Shown: piece after piece, positions 25,025-33,250 of the stretch
How the letters are laid out: every line of letters starts with the position of its first letter
Position numbering within the stretch: position 1 is the stretch's first letter
From: Verrucomicrobiaceae bacterium
Lineage (GTDB): Bacteria; Verrucomicrobiota; Verrucomicrobiia; Verrucomicrobiales; Verrucomicrobiaceae
Length of the DNA: 64,000 bases
Direction of reading: 5' to 3'
NCBI GenBank assembly: GCA_947458455.1
Contig: CANGYJ010000008.1
Coordinates: 186,001 to 250,000, forward strand
Notes under the pieces: generated by a model
The model's database searches: none
What the model was told of the DNA's origin: nothing
What the model saw: the letters and a program-made list of their open reading frames with translations, nothing else
Program-made: the position numbers and the translations under genes

Positions 25025-26016
25025 ACGCCATCGGCCTTCACATCAACGGCGTGGGTGCGGTGAGCGCCGCTGGCTGGAGCAGCGAGGAGCTGCTGCGTGC
25101 TGTTCGTGACAAAGTGGAGCTTCCGGTGACGAATTGTCCGCGTCCGGGTGCCGAGCGGCCTTGGCCCTGCCCGGTGCGCACTGTGCCCCCTGCCCCGCCA
25201 GAGAAGCAGGTGCGCCATCCACGCTTCCGCCGTGTCTCTGCGATCTCCCGCTATGCCGCTGCGGCCTGCTTGGAGGCCTTGAAGGACGCAGGTTTCGACA
25301 CGCCGCCACCTCGGCTGGGCATTCTCTTTGTGATGATGAATGGCTGCGTGAACTACACCGGCCGTTTTTATCAGGAGGTGCTGGATAATCCCGCACAGGC
25401 CAGCCCGCTGATCTTCCCGGAGACCGTTTTCAATGCGCCCGCCTCGCACATCGCCGCGCTGCTCGGTGCTGATGGCGCAGTGACGACGATCATTGGCAAT
25501 TCCAACGCCATCATGGAAGCGCTCGACATGGCTGCCGTGTGGCTGAGCTGCGGCGTGTGCGATCACTGCCTCGTCGTCGGTGCCGAGGAATGCGATTGGC
25601 TCAGCGCCGAGGCGCTCACCTACTACCACGAGGCGCACATCGCCACCGAGGGTGCCGGGGCGCTGCTCGTTTCCGCCACTGGCAAAGGCCCATCCATTCA
25701 GCGCATCGCCGGCCCGCTGCCCTTCCACTCCTGGAAAGAACGCGGCGAACTCATTCCGCAGCTCGCTCTTCCCGCCTCCATCTTGATCGACGACCACAAC
25801 GGCATCGCCAAACACGATGCCGCCGAAGCTGCCGCCTGGTCTCAACTCACTTTCCAAGCCCGCCACAGCCCCAAGAAGCTCCTCGGCGAAAGCATGGGAG
25901 CCTCCGCCGCCCTCCAACTCGTGCTCGCCACCCTCGAAAGCCGCGATCAAAAGACCTCCGTGGCCGTTTCCATGCCCGGCTGCAACACCGCGGCGTATGC
26001 GTGTGTGCTCGGCTGA
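25021..26016 (+). CDS. Ketosynthase-fold protein lacking catalytic residues (chain-length-factor-like)
   Basis: A 331-residue thiolase-fold protein that starts on the stop of the ketosynthase gene (ATGA overlap), so the two are translated together and are probably partners. Where the active enzyme reads CASGANAI, this one reads IIGNSNAI (residues 157-164), so the Cys is replaced. Where the active enzyme reads AMGHLLGGAG, this one reads ESMGASAAL, so the His is lost. It is also about 75 residues shorter than FabF. The arrangement resembles the KS-alpha/KS-beta heterodimers of type II polyketide and aryl polyene systems, in which the inactive subunit sets chain length. The alignment was made by eye. 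Confidence 0.7.
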   Translation: MNAIGLHINGVGAVSAAGWSSEELLRAVRDKVELPVTNCPRPGAERPWPCPVRTVPPAPPEKQVRHPRFRRVSAISRYAAAACLEALKDAGFDTPPPRLGILFVMMNGCVNYTGRFYQEVLDNPAQASPLIFPETVFNAPASHIAALLGADGAVTTIIGNSNAIMEALDMAAVWLSCGVCDHCLVVGAEECDWLSAEALTYYHEAHIATEGAGALLVSATGKGPSIQRIAGPLPFHSWKERGELIPQLALPASILIDDHNGIAKHDAAEAAAWSQLTFQARHSPKKLLGESMGASAALQLVLATLESRDQKTSVAVSMPGCNTAAYACVLG

Positions 26017-26019
26017 AGA

Positions 26020-26505
26020 TTACTCGCCCACCTGATCGAGTGTTTGTCTCAAATGCGCCTCACTAAGGAAGAAGCCCGCTTCCTTGCGCAGTCTCTCGAT
26101 CACTCCCCGGGCGTCATTGATGAGTGATTTCTGTTTTGCCGCGACCAGAATACCGAGGATGCCCGAAAAGCGCAACCCAAGCTGCGATGCCGCATGCCGT
26201 CCCTTTCTCTCATCAATCAAAAGAAGCGCAGCCCCAAGCTGGAGGGTCAGAGCAATCGCATCTCTCTCGCCAGGATCGAGCCTAGCAGACGGAAGCCAGT
26301 GGCTCAGCGGCTGAATGACCTCATGCACCTCAATGAACCTGGGAAAGACCAGCTTTTCGAAGCGTGGATAAACCTCCGTGGCTCGTTGAAACTCCAGTTG
26401 GACCGACCGAGGAGCCGTCACCTCGCCGAAGATTTCCCAAAGAAGATTCTCCTCCCCCACCCGGCAGAGATTCAGCAGCACCGAGGTGTCAGCAACGACG
26501 ATCAT
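26020..26505 (-). CDS. PIN-domain toxin, DUF3368 family
   Basis: A 161-residue protein with PIN-fold acidic residues: D6 in the first strand (MIVVADTSVLLNL), a Glu/Asp pair in LDPGERDAIALTL and an Asp in LLIDERKGR. The length and the motif LIDERKGRxxA are typical of DUF3368 proteins, predicted endoribonuclease toxins. The ATG overlaps the stop of the UPF0175 gene upstream (ATGA), the normal order for this antitoxin-toxin pair. It ends three bases from the convergent ketosynthase-fold gene. Confidence 0.85.
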   Translation of the reverse strand: MIVVADTSVLLNLCRVGEENLLWEIFGEVTAPRSVQLEFQRATEVYPRFEKLVFPRFIEVHEVIQPLSHWLPSARLDPGERDAIALTLQLGAALLLIDERKGRHAASQLGLRFSGILGILVAAKQKSLINDARGVIERLRKEAGFFLSEAHLRQTLDQVGE

Positions 26506-26747
26506 GCACCCATGACAGCGGAAAGATGACGCATGTCCTCTTCCAGCATGTCATCCGTGTAGCTGGAAATCCGCCTTTCGGCGAGCGCGGTTTGGAAACC
26601 AAAGAAATCCACCCCGGCGAGTGCGGCGGCAGAAAGCTTGCTCAGTGCGCCACGGGCGAACATGGAGCACGCAAGATCGAGCCTCGCCTCCTCAGGACGG
26701 ATGTCCTGGCAGGAAACCTCATCTGGCAACGTGAGCGTGAGCGTCAT
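26502..26747 (-). CDS. UPF0175 family antitoxin
   Basis: An 81-residue protein. It begins with a short strand (MTLTLTLPDEV), followed by helices with the pattern RLDLACSMFARGALSKLSAAALAGVDFFGFQTALAERRI, which matches the ribbon-helix-helix-like UPF0175 family, in which 'aas..AG....Ff..L..R.i' is conserved. Its partner DUF3368 gene overlaps it by four bases. The start at 26747 is preferred to an ATG six codons upstream because it begins the conserved strand. Such antitoxins usually repress their own promoter. Confidence 0.85.
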   Translation of the reverse strand: MTLTLTLPDEVSCQDIRPEEARLDLACSMFARGALSKLSAAALAGVDFFGFQTALAERRISSYTDDMLEEDMRHLSAVMGA

Positions 26748-26896
26748 GCCCAAGAATGACCTCAAAGCTTCTACTCTGCCACGTAAAACATTCCCGCGAA
26801 GGTGTTCGGCGTGAGCTTGGCATCTGCTGCTGGACCTTTTCCAAGGGAAACCTTTTGCCTTTGGCTGTATCCGGCCAAGTTCGCGGACTCTCTCCC

Positions 26897-27577
26897 ATGT
26901 TCAACGCTCGCGACTATCTCGATCTCACCCACACGAAGCACAGCATCCTCTTTCCCGAGGATGCACCGGTGTGGACGGCGCTTTCGCGGATCGAGCAATA
27001 CCTTGAGTTTCGCCTCCAGCGGGAGGTTCGCTGCCAGGTGCCGCCGGGGGCCTTCATCGGTGAGGATGTCTTCATCGACGAAGGCACCACGCTGGAGCCA
27101 GGCTGTGTGATTCGTGGTCCGGCCTGGATCGGGCGAAACTGCCAGATCCGCGCCGGCTGCTACATCCGCGAAAATGTGCTCGTCGGAGATGGCTGCGTGC
27201 TGGGAAACTCCTGCGAGTTCAAGAACAGCGTGATCTTCGACGACTGCGAGGTGCCGCACTACAACTATGTGGGCGACTCCGTCCTCGGTCATCGGGCGCA
27301 TCTCGGCGCAGGCGTGGTGCTTTCCAATGTGCGGCTCGACCGCCAGGAGGTCACCGTGCGCTCTGAGTCCGATATCGTGCCGACCGGCCTGCGGAAATTC
27401 GGCGCGGTGATCGGTGACTATGCCGAAATCGGCTGCAACAGCGTGATCAGCCCGGGCACTTTGATTGGCCGCCGGAGCATTTTGTATCCGCTGACGCACT
27501 TTGGCGGCGTACTGGGCCACGATCTGATGGTGAAGACGCGGCAGACTCAGCAGGTGGTGAAGCGGAAGGGGCGGTGA
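26897..27577 (+). CDS. Left-handed beta-helix (hexapeptide) transferase
   Basis: A 226-residue protein built mainly of hexapeptide repeats (GAFIGEDVFIDEGTTLEPGCVIRGPAWIGRN and onward, about residues 55-195), which fold as a left-handed beta helix. The pattern FKNSVIFDDCEVPHYNYVGDSVLG resembles the C-terminal acyltransferase part of GlmU-type and sugar-1-phosphate nucleotidyltransferase proteins, but the N-terminal nucleotidyltransferase domain is absent. It may acetylate a sugar nucleotide. The ATG at 26897 starts MFNARDYLDLTHTKH, which resembles the helical N-terminus of stand-alone members; longer starts run into the antitoxin promoter. Substrate unknown. Confidence 0.75.
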   Translation: MFNARDYLDLTHTKHSILFPEDAPVWTALSRIEQYLEFRLQREVRCQVPPGAFIGEDVFIDEGTTLEPGCVIRGPAWIGRNCQIRAGCYIRENVLVGDGCVLGNSCEFKNSVIFDDCEVPHYNYVGDSVLGHRAHLGAGVVLSNVRLDRQEVTVRSESDIVPTGLRKFGAVIGDYAEIGCNSVISPGTLIGRRSILYPLTHFGGVLGHDLMVKTRQTQQVVKRKGR

Positions 27578-27589
27578 AAGGCTGGGGAA

Positions 27590-27660
27590 CTGGAGTGATG
27601 GAGAATTGGAGTGCTGGGATACCCAACACTCCACCCATCCACTACTCCAACACTCCATCC
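27590..27660. repeat. Inverted short-repeat block (TGGAGTG / CACTCCA)
   Basis: Between two convergent genes, TGGAGTG at 27591 and TTGGAGTGCTGGG at 27606 face CCCAACACTCCA at 27622-27633 and further CACTCCA and ACTCCAA units at 27644-27657. The central part can form a hairpin around GGATAC. Part of it keeps a 7-base period. It resembles the other heptamer repeats in layout, with a different word. It could also work as a transcription end between the convergent genes. Confidence 0.6.
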
Positions 27661-27676
27661 ATCCCGCCCTGCCGGA

Positions 27677-29023
27677 TCAACCGTGCGTGTCGCACTTCTC
27701 CGCCTCGGGTTCGGTCTCCTCGACGACAGCATTCGCCTTGAGGAATTCGAGGGCTTCTTGAAGGAGGAGATCCGAACGGACGCTGTCGATGACGCCGTTT
27801 TTCTGCGCTTCGGCCATGAATTTCTTCGCGGGCTTGTTCTGACGCTCGGCGATCTGGGCGAGGGCCATGGCGACCTTCTGGCCGGGGACTTCGAGGGCTT
27901 CCTTCTTAGCCACTTGCTCAAGGATGAAGCTCACTTTGACATTCGAGCGGGCCTGATTGGTGGCGCTGTTGAGGATTTCTTCCTGCTGCTTGATGAGTTC
28001 TTCCTCGGGCACGCCCTGCTGCATGGCGCGGGTGGCGATCTCGTTGGTGCGGCGCTGGGCCTCGCGGTTCACGACTTCCTGCGGGAGATCGAACTCCACC
28101 TTTTCAAAGATGTGCGCGATGACCTGATTGCCCTTCGAGGCATCACGAGCCTGCTCCTTGCGGCGGCGGATCGCATCGCGGACCTCGTTGCGGAGGCTTT
28201 CGAGGGTCATTTCATCGCCACCGATCTTCTTGATGAATTCTTCGGTGAGTTCAGGCACGGCCTTGAACTTCACGCCATGGCATTTCGCGGCCAGGGTGAT
28301 GGTTTTGCCGCGCAGGGCTTCAAAGCGGAAGTCCTCGGGGATGGTGATGGTGAGGCTGCGCTCGCCGTCTTTTTCGATGCCCACGAGTCCGGCGTAGAAG
28401 CCAGGGAGAAAATCATCTTCCTCGGCGAGCAGGAACCAGTTCTCCTTAATCTCCTTCAAATGGGCGGGCGCATCCGGCATGGCTTCGTCGAGAGACACGC
28501 CATCGAGGCTGCCCGTCGTGGAGAGCACGACGACATCGCCATTGGCGGCGGCGCGGTCCACATCTTCATAGGACGCCTGATTTTCGCGGATGTGGAGGAG
28601 GTCGTGATCGATGTCCGCATCGGTCACTTCGATGCGGGGAAGCTTCACGGGGATGCTTTTGTATTCCGGCAGGTCAAACTTCGGCTGGAGGCTCATCTCG
28701 ACGCTGAAGGAGAAGCTGGAATCCGTGTCGTGATACATCTTGTCGTTCACCGCGAGGACGTTGATCACTTCGAGACCCTCGCTCTTCACGGCCTGACGGA
28801 GGCCGTCATTGATGAGCTGCTTTTCGAGCTCTTCCTTCACCTCGTTTTCGTAGCGCTTGGCCACGATGCTCTTCGGCGTCTTGCCAGGGCGGTATCCGGG
28901 GAGGTTCACCATGCGGGCAAAGTAGGCGACGATCTGGTCACGCTCCTTGGCGATTTGATCGGCAGGCACGCGGATGTGGGCGACGGCGCGGCAGTTAGGC
29001 TGGTGTTCGACGTTGATGTTCAT
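27677..29023 (-). CDS. tig: Trigger factor, ribosome-associated chaperone
   Basis: A 448-residue protein with the three trigger-factor parts. The N-terminal ribosome-binding domain carries GYRPGKTP at 43-50, the loop that contacts ribosomal protein L23. The FKBP-like peptidyl-prolyl isomerase domain lies at about residues 160-245 (GDVVVLSTTGSLDG to LRGKTITLAAKCHGVKF). The helical C-terminal chaperone arms follow (PELTEEFIKKIGGDEMTLESLRNEVRDAIRRR). It folds newly made cytosolic proteins. Length is normal. The usual neighbours clpP and clpX are not next to it: downstream is a transferase gene on the other strand, upstream an exported-protein gene. Confidence 0.92.
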   Translation of the reverse strand: MNINVEHQPNCRAVAHIRVPADQIAKERDQIVAYFARMVNLPGYRPGKTPKSIVAKRYENEVKEELEKQLINDGLRQAVKSEGLEVINVLAVNDKMYHDTDSSFSFSVEMSLQPKFDLPEYKSIPVKLPRIEVTDADIDHDLLHIRENQASYEDVDRAAANGDVVVLSTTGSLDGVSLDEAMPDAPAHLKEIKENWFLLAEEDDFLPGFYAGLVGIEKDGERSLTITIPEDFRFEALRGKTITLAAKCHGVKFKAVPELTEEFIKKIGGDEMTLESLRNEVRDAIRRRKEQARDASKGNQVIAHIFEKVEFDLPQEVVNREAQRRTNEIATRAMQQGVPEEELIKQQEEILNSATNQARSNVKVSFILEQVAKKEALEVPGQKVAMALAQIAERQNKPAKKFMAEAQKNGVIDSVRSDLLLQEALEFLKANAVVEETEPEAEKCDTHG

Positions 29024-29165
29024 GGCAGGGAATTTCGAGGGCAGTCAGAGGTCCGCTCGCGGGATAGGGCAGGGCTTGAAAAGCCAAGGCCGGGCCGGAG
29101 GGGCGGGCATGCTAGGACAACTTGCGGGTTTGACAACCACTGAAAAACCCGTTCTTGGCCCCCGC

Positions 29166-29666
29166 ATGCGCCTCATTTCCCGCCCTGAAGTCTGGTTCCT
29201 CGTGCTCGCCAGTGCCGTCGCCGCCTGGTGGGCACTCCGCGAGCCTGCCCCCTACGCCGCCGAGGCGACCGAAGCCGCCACCACGATGGCGGAGGACGCC
29301 GTCCTGCGCATCCATCGCTGCACGCTCACACGAGACTTTGCCAATGCCCGGCTGGACATCGAATTCCGCTTCCGCAACACCGCCCCGCGCCCTCTTTTCA
29401 TGCAGCCGCCGGATGTGCGGCTCCTCACCTCCGAGGGTAAGGAAGTGCCGCCCTTCATCCTGCCCGCCGAGCGGCCGCCGCGAGTGGCTGAAAACGCCTC
29501 CGGGGATCTGCGGCTGCGTTTTTGGCTCGAAAAAGAGCATCTGGCTTCCGGCCTGCGTCTGGAAGTGCGCGGCCAAAGTATCGAGGTGAAGGCCAAAGGG
29601 CCCTTCGACCTCGAAAAGCTCGAAAACGACCAGCCGAAGGTCTGGACGACCTCGAAATGGCAGTGA
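29166..29666 (+). CDS. Membrane-anchored hypothetical protein with beta domain
   Basis: A 166-residue protein with an N-terminal signal anchor (residues 8-25, VWFLVLASAVAAWWAL) and a beta-rich outer domain. The domain reads like an immunoglobulin-type fold: alternating strands around LDIEFRFRNTAPRPLFMQPPDVRLLTSEGKEVPPFILP. I do not recognise a named family. The ATG at 29166 gives the anchor a normal position; longer in-frame starts overlap the trigger-factor promoter. It precedes a sulfatase gene by 34 bases on the same strand. Confidence 0.6.
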   Translation: MRLISRPEVWFLVLASAVAAWWALREPAPYAAEATEAATTMAEDAVLRIHRCTLTRDFANARLDIEFRFRNTAPRPLFMQPPDVRLLTSEGKEVPPFILPAERPPRVAENASGDLRLRFWLEKEHLASGLRLEVRGQSIEVKAKGPFDLEKLENDQPKVWTTSKWQ

Positions 29667-29700
29667 CAAAGCGGCGCATCACTGGCGTTTAAGTGCGTCC

Positions 29701-31077
29701 ATGCGCTTCCTCGCCTCCTTCCTGATCCTTTCCTCCGCTCTTTTCGCCGCCCAGCCGAATGTGCTGGTCATCATCGCGGATGATCTCGGCTACGCGGACA
29801 TCGGCGTGCATGGCGGGGCCGAGGTGCCCACGCCTCACATCGACGCCCTGGCCGCCTCCGGCGTGCGCTGCACGAATGGCTATGTCTCTGCGCCGTATTG
29901 CAGCCCCTCGCGGGCAGGTTTTCTCACTGGCAAGGCGGCCACCCGCTTTGGCCATGAGTTCAATCCGCACGTCGGCGACGAAGCGAAGCTCGGCCTGCCG
30001 CTCGATCAGCGCACGATCGCCAATGCGCTGCACGATGCCGGCTATGCCACCGCGCTGATCGGTAAATGGCATCAGGGCTTTGATGCGGCGCATCATCCGC
30101 TCTCGCGTGGCTTTGATGAATACTTCGGCTTCCTCGTCGGCGGTCACAACTTCCTCCTCCACAAGGACGCCGAGCCAGAATTCGGCTCCGCTCACTCACA
30201 TGACATGATTTACCGAGGCCGCGAGGTGCAAAAGCTCGATGGTTACACCACCGATCTCTTCACGGACGAGGCTTTGAGCTTTATGAACCGGCACAACGCG
30301 AAGCCGTGGTTCCTTTACCTCGCCTACAACGCCGTCCACACGCCGCTGGAGATTGCCGAGAAGCTCAAAGAGCGTGTCCCCGCCACCGTGACCGATCCTG
30401 ACCGTCGCGGCTACCTTTCCCTGCTCCTCGGCCTCGATGACGCCATCGGCCGCTTGATGGCCGAAGTGAAGGCCAAGCATCCCGACACGCTGGTGTTCTT
30501 CTTTAGCGACAACGGCGGCAGCGGCATCAAGCCCTTCTTTGCCTACAACACCGGCCGCAACACCCCGCTACGTGGCGACAAAGGCCAGACCTACGAGGGC
30601 GGCATCCGCGTGCCGTTTTTCGTCTCCTGGCCCGGCAAGCTGCCCGCTGGCAAAACCTACGACCATCCCGTCACCGCGCTCGATGTGCTGCCCACGAGCT
30701 GCGCCGTGGCTGGTGTGAAGCCACCGGAAGGTGTCGAAGGCGTGAATCTCGTCCCGCACCTCAGCGGCGAAAAGAGCGAACCGCCCCACGACATGCTCGC
30801 GTGGCGTTTCGGACCCCAGCAAGCCATCCGCAAAGGTTCTCACAAGCTCGTCATTGCCCGTGACATGAAAGAGAAGAAGAACTCCGCCTGGCAGCTCTTC
30901 GACCTCAGCACCGATATCGGCGAGCAAAACGACCTCGCCGCATCGAAGCCCGAACTCGTCGCCGAGCTCAAAGCCGCCTGGGAAGCCTGGGACGCCAAAA
31001 ACATCCTGCCGCAGTGGCACGGCAACGTGAACGAAGATCCCTCCTCACCGCAAAAGCCTGCGAAGAAGGGCAAGTAA
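29701..31077 (+). CDS. Secreted type I sulfatase (arylsulfatase family)
   Basis: A 458-residue exported sulfatase with a signal peptide (MRFLASFLILSSALFA). The metal-binding DD is at residues 27-28 (IIADDLGYADIG) and the formylglycine signature CSPSRAGFLTGK begins at C67. Motifs GKWHQG, FFSDNGGSG and RGDKGQTYEGGIRVPFFVSWPG follow in standard order. The SPSR form of the signature differs from the TPTR and SPTR forms of the other two sulfatases here, suggesting different subfamilies and substrates. It needs a formylglycine-generating enzyme encoded elsewhere. The tail (PSSPQKPAKKGK) is basic. Confidence 0.92.
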   Translation: MRFLASFLILSSALFAAQPNVLVIIADDLGYADIGVHGGAEVPTPHIDALAASGVRCTNGYVSAPYCSPSRAGFLTGKAATRFGHEFNPHVGDEAKLGLPLDQRTIANALHDAGYATALIGKWHQGFDAAHHPLSRGFDEYFGFLVGGHNFLLHKDAEPEFGSAHSHDMIYRGREVQKLDGYTTDLFTDEALSFMNRHNAKPWFLYLAYNAVHTPLEIAEKLKERVPATVTDPDRRGYLSLLLGLDDAIGRLMAEVKAKHPDTLVFFFSDNGGSGIKPFFAYNTGRNTPLRGDKGQTYEGGIRVPFFVSWPGKLPAGKTYDHPVTALDVLPTSCAVAGVKPPEGVEGVNLVPHLSGEKSEPPHDMLAWRFGPQQAIRKGSHKLVIARDMKEKKNSAWQLFDLSTDIGEQNDLAASKPELVAELKAAWEAWDAKNILPQWHGNVNEDPSSPQKPAKKGK

Positions 31078-31105
31078 TGGCGCTGCTACAGAGGGGAATT
31101 CGTCT

Positions 31106-31432
31106 TCACTCTAGCTCCGGCTCGTCGCGGTGGCTGTGCCAGAAGCGCAGGATGTGAACGACGTGCTCCGCAGCATCGATCCTGTAAATGATCCGGTAGC
31201 TGCCCTTGAAGACCAAGATTTCGCGTGTGTCAGGCAGGATCGCCACACGCACGCGACGCCCACTTTCCGCCCGCTCCGGAAAGGCCAACTCCAGCTCCGC
31301 TTTCTCGATGAGATCGCGCACATACTGCTCACCCCGTTCTGGCTCTCCATGCTGGAACCAGTAGTCGTCGATCTCATGGAGATCCTGCAACGCTGAATCT
31401 GTCAGACGAACTTGGAACGGCGTTGAGTCCAT
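31106..31432 (-). CDS. ParE/RelE-superfamily toxin
   Basis: A 108-residue protein with the ParE-type pattern: VRLTDSALQDLHEIDDYW at the N-terminus, then FPERAESGRRVR, and the final strands REILVFKGSYRIIYRIDAAEHVVHILRFWHSHRD. ParE toxins block gyrase, and RelE toxins cut mRNA; the sequence alone does not decide which. The preceding gene, overlapping by 31 bases, has antitoxin features. The pair is convergent with the sulfatase. Confidence 0.85.
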   Translation of the reverse strand: MDSTPFQVRLTDSALQDLHEIDDYWFQHGEPERGEQYVRDLIEKAELELAFPERAESGRRVRVAILPDTREILVFKGSYRIIYRIDAAEHVVHILRFWHSHRDEPELE

Positions 31433-31608
31433 TTTTGCTCCAGCAGTTGTTTCGCTTCGGCGAGCGGCCGCTCACGACCATGTCGCACATCGTTTTCTGC
31501 TGCCGCGATGTCCCGCAGCAGGCGTGCATCATCATGCAGTTCCCGCCACGCTGGAGCCTCATCAGGCAGCTCGGCCAGCCAGGATAAAGTAAGCTGTTTG
31601 GTGCTCAT
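31402..31608 (-). CDS. Antitoxin partner of the ParE-like toxin
   Basis: A 68-residue protein directly upstream of the ParE-like gene and overlapping it by 31 bases. The C-terminal part, AAAENDVRHGRERPLAEAKQLLEQKW, follows the pattern of small antitoxins of ParE/RelE pairs (A..Di..Gr..p.eev...l). The start at 31608 (MSTKQLTLSW) is the best match; an in-frame ATG at 31668 (MKAFDEHAV) would add 20 residues. Confidence 0.65.
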   Translation of the reverse strand: MSTKQLTLSWLAELPDEAPAWRELHDDARLLRDIAAAENDVRHGRERPLAEAKQLLEQKWTQRRSKFV

Positions 31609-31726
31609 GCGAAAGAGGCTATCACCGGACGCTGCGGGCGCAACCGCATGTTCATCGAATGCCTTCATCGGGAGCTTGCTGATGGAGTGAAACAGAGTCA
31701 ACCCAGTGGCCAACCTTGCCTCCTTC

Positions 31727-33148
31727 TCACGCCAGCATCTTCTTCACCAGCTCGCCATGCACGTTGGTGAGGCGCATGTCGAGGCCCTGGAACTTCACGG
31801 CGAGCTTCGTGTGATCAAAGCCGAGCAGGTGGAGCAGCGTGGCGTGGAGGTCATGCACATGCACGGCATCCTGGGTGACATTGAATCCGAACTCATCGCT
31901 CTCGCCGAGCGTGAGGCCGGGCTTCATGCCGCCGCCGGCGAACCACATGCTGAAGGCATTCGGATGATGATCGCGGCCATCGCTGCCGCCTTGAACCATC
32001 GGCGTGCGTCCAAACTCACCGCCCCAGATGACGATGGTGTCTTCCAGCAAGCCGCGTTGCTTCAAATCACGCACGAGAGCGGCGCAGGGCTTGTCGGTGA
32101 GGCCGCACTGAGTCTTCAATCCGCCGGTGAGGCCGCCGTGATGGTCCCAGGCTTCGTGAAAGAGCTGCACAAAGCGCACACCACTTTCGATGAGGCGGCG
32201 GGCGAGCAGGCAGTTGTTGGCAAAGGATGCCTCGCCGGGCTTCGCACCATACATGTCGAGGATGTGCTGGGGCTCTTTGGAGATGTCCATCAGCTCCGGC
32301 GCGGTCTGCTGCATGCGGTAAGCCAGCTCGAAGCTGTTGATGCGGCTGGCGATCTCGGGATCGCCCACGACGTTGAGCCGCTCCTCGTTGAGCTGCTTCA
32401 ACACGTCGAGCGTGTCACGCTGCGTGGCATCATCGACGCCTTGCGGATTGTTGAGGAAGAGCACCGGCTCGCCACTGCTGCGGAAGGGCACGCCTTGATA
32501 AACGGTGGGCAGGAAACCGCAGCCGAAGTTGCTCATGCCGCCGCTGGGGCCTTTCTGCCCGCTTTGCATGACGACGTAGCCGGGGATATCCCGGTTCTCG
32601 GTGCCGAGACCGTAGAGCGTCCAGGCACCAAAGCTCGGACGACCGAAAATCTGCGAGCCAGTGCTCATCAAAATCTGCCCCGGCGCATGATTGAAGGCAT
32701 CCGTCTTCATCGAGCGCACAATGGTGAGATCATCGGCGATCTGCGCGGTGTGCGGCAGCAGCTCACTCAGCTCCGCGCCACTTTGACCGTGGCGAGCAAA
32801 TTTAAACTTGGGGCCAAGCAGCTTGCTGTTCGGATTGATGAAGGCAGCGCGGTAGCCTTTGAGCAAATCGGCTGGGGGGAGCTTGCCATCCCATTTCGAC
32901 AGCTCGGGCTTGTTGTCGAAAAGCTCCAGATGGCTCGGCGCACCGCCCATGAAGAGGTAGATGACGCGTTTGGCCTTCGCGGGGTAGTTGGGCTTCTTGA
33001 TGGCCAGCGGGTCGGCGGCCGTGGGCGCGGCTTTCGCAGCCAGATCCATCGCCGCGATGCTGGCGAGGCCCACGCCGCATTCTTTAAAGAACCAGCGGCG
33101 GGTGCGGTAGCGGGCGTATTCGGCCTGGAGTTCGTGGCGGAGCTTCAT
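31727..33148 (-). CDS. DUF1501 family protein without an adjacent PSD1 gene
   Basis: A 473-residue DUF1501 protein, paralogous to the one at 11134-12546. An Arg pair (RTRRWFF, R17-R18) precedes a hydrophobic stretch, a possible Tat signal. Family motifs are [39 protein letters not shown] and GRDHHPNAF. The two paralogues share gene length and motif order. Unlike the first, it has no cytochrome PSD1 gene beside it; the neighbours are the ParE pair and, 102 bases upstream on the same strand, the Fic gene with a terminator between. Molecular function of the family is unknown. Confidence 0.88.
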   Translation of the reverse strand: MKLRHELQAEYARYRTRRWFFKECGVGLASIAAMDLAAKAAPTAADPLAIKKPNYPAKAKRVIYLFMGGAPSHLELFDNKPELSKWDGKLPPADLLKGYRAAFINPNSKLLGPKFKFARHGQSGAELSELLPHTAQIADDLTIVRSMKTDAFNHAPGQILMSTGSQIFGRPSFGAWTLYGLGTENRDIPGYVVMQSGQKGPSGGMSNFGCGFLPTVYQGVPFRSSGEPVLFLNNPQGVDDATQRDTLDVLKQLNEERLNVVGDPEIASRINSFELAYRMQQTAPELMDISKEPQHILDMYGAKPGEASFANNCLLARRLIESGVRFVQLFHEAWDHHGGLTGGLKTQCGLTDKPCAALVRDLKQRGLLEDTIVIWGGEFGRTPMVQGGSDGRDHHPNAFSMWFAGGGMKPGLTLGESDEFGFNVTQDAVHVHDLHATLLHLLGFDHTKLAVKFQGLDMRLTNVHGELVKKMLA

Positions 33149-33202
33149 GGCAGGCTTTTACACCCGAAATGACCTTCTTCCTGCCACGAACTCGCTCAAA
33201 AC

Positions 33203-33236
33203 AAAAAGCGCCGCGGCATTCTCCATGCCGCGACGC
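33203..33236 (-). terminator. Rho-independent terminator after the Fic gene
   Basis: Read on the minus strand, a 12-bp stem with one mismatch (GCGTCGCGGCAT against ATGCCGCGGCGC, + strand 33208-33236) with a 5-base loop is followed by five T and then more T-rich sequence. It lies 15 bases beyond the Fic stop and separates that gene from the DUF1501 gene. Confidence 0.8.
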
Positions 33237-33250
33237 CGTGATTTCGGGCC

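Noticed and set aside
27590-27660. A classical rho-independent terminator between the convergent genes
   Set aside because: The central hairpin is plausible but there is no T run on either strand, so it is listed as a repeat only.
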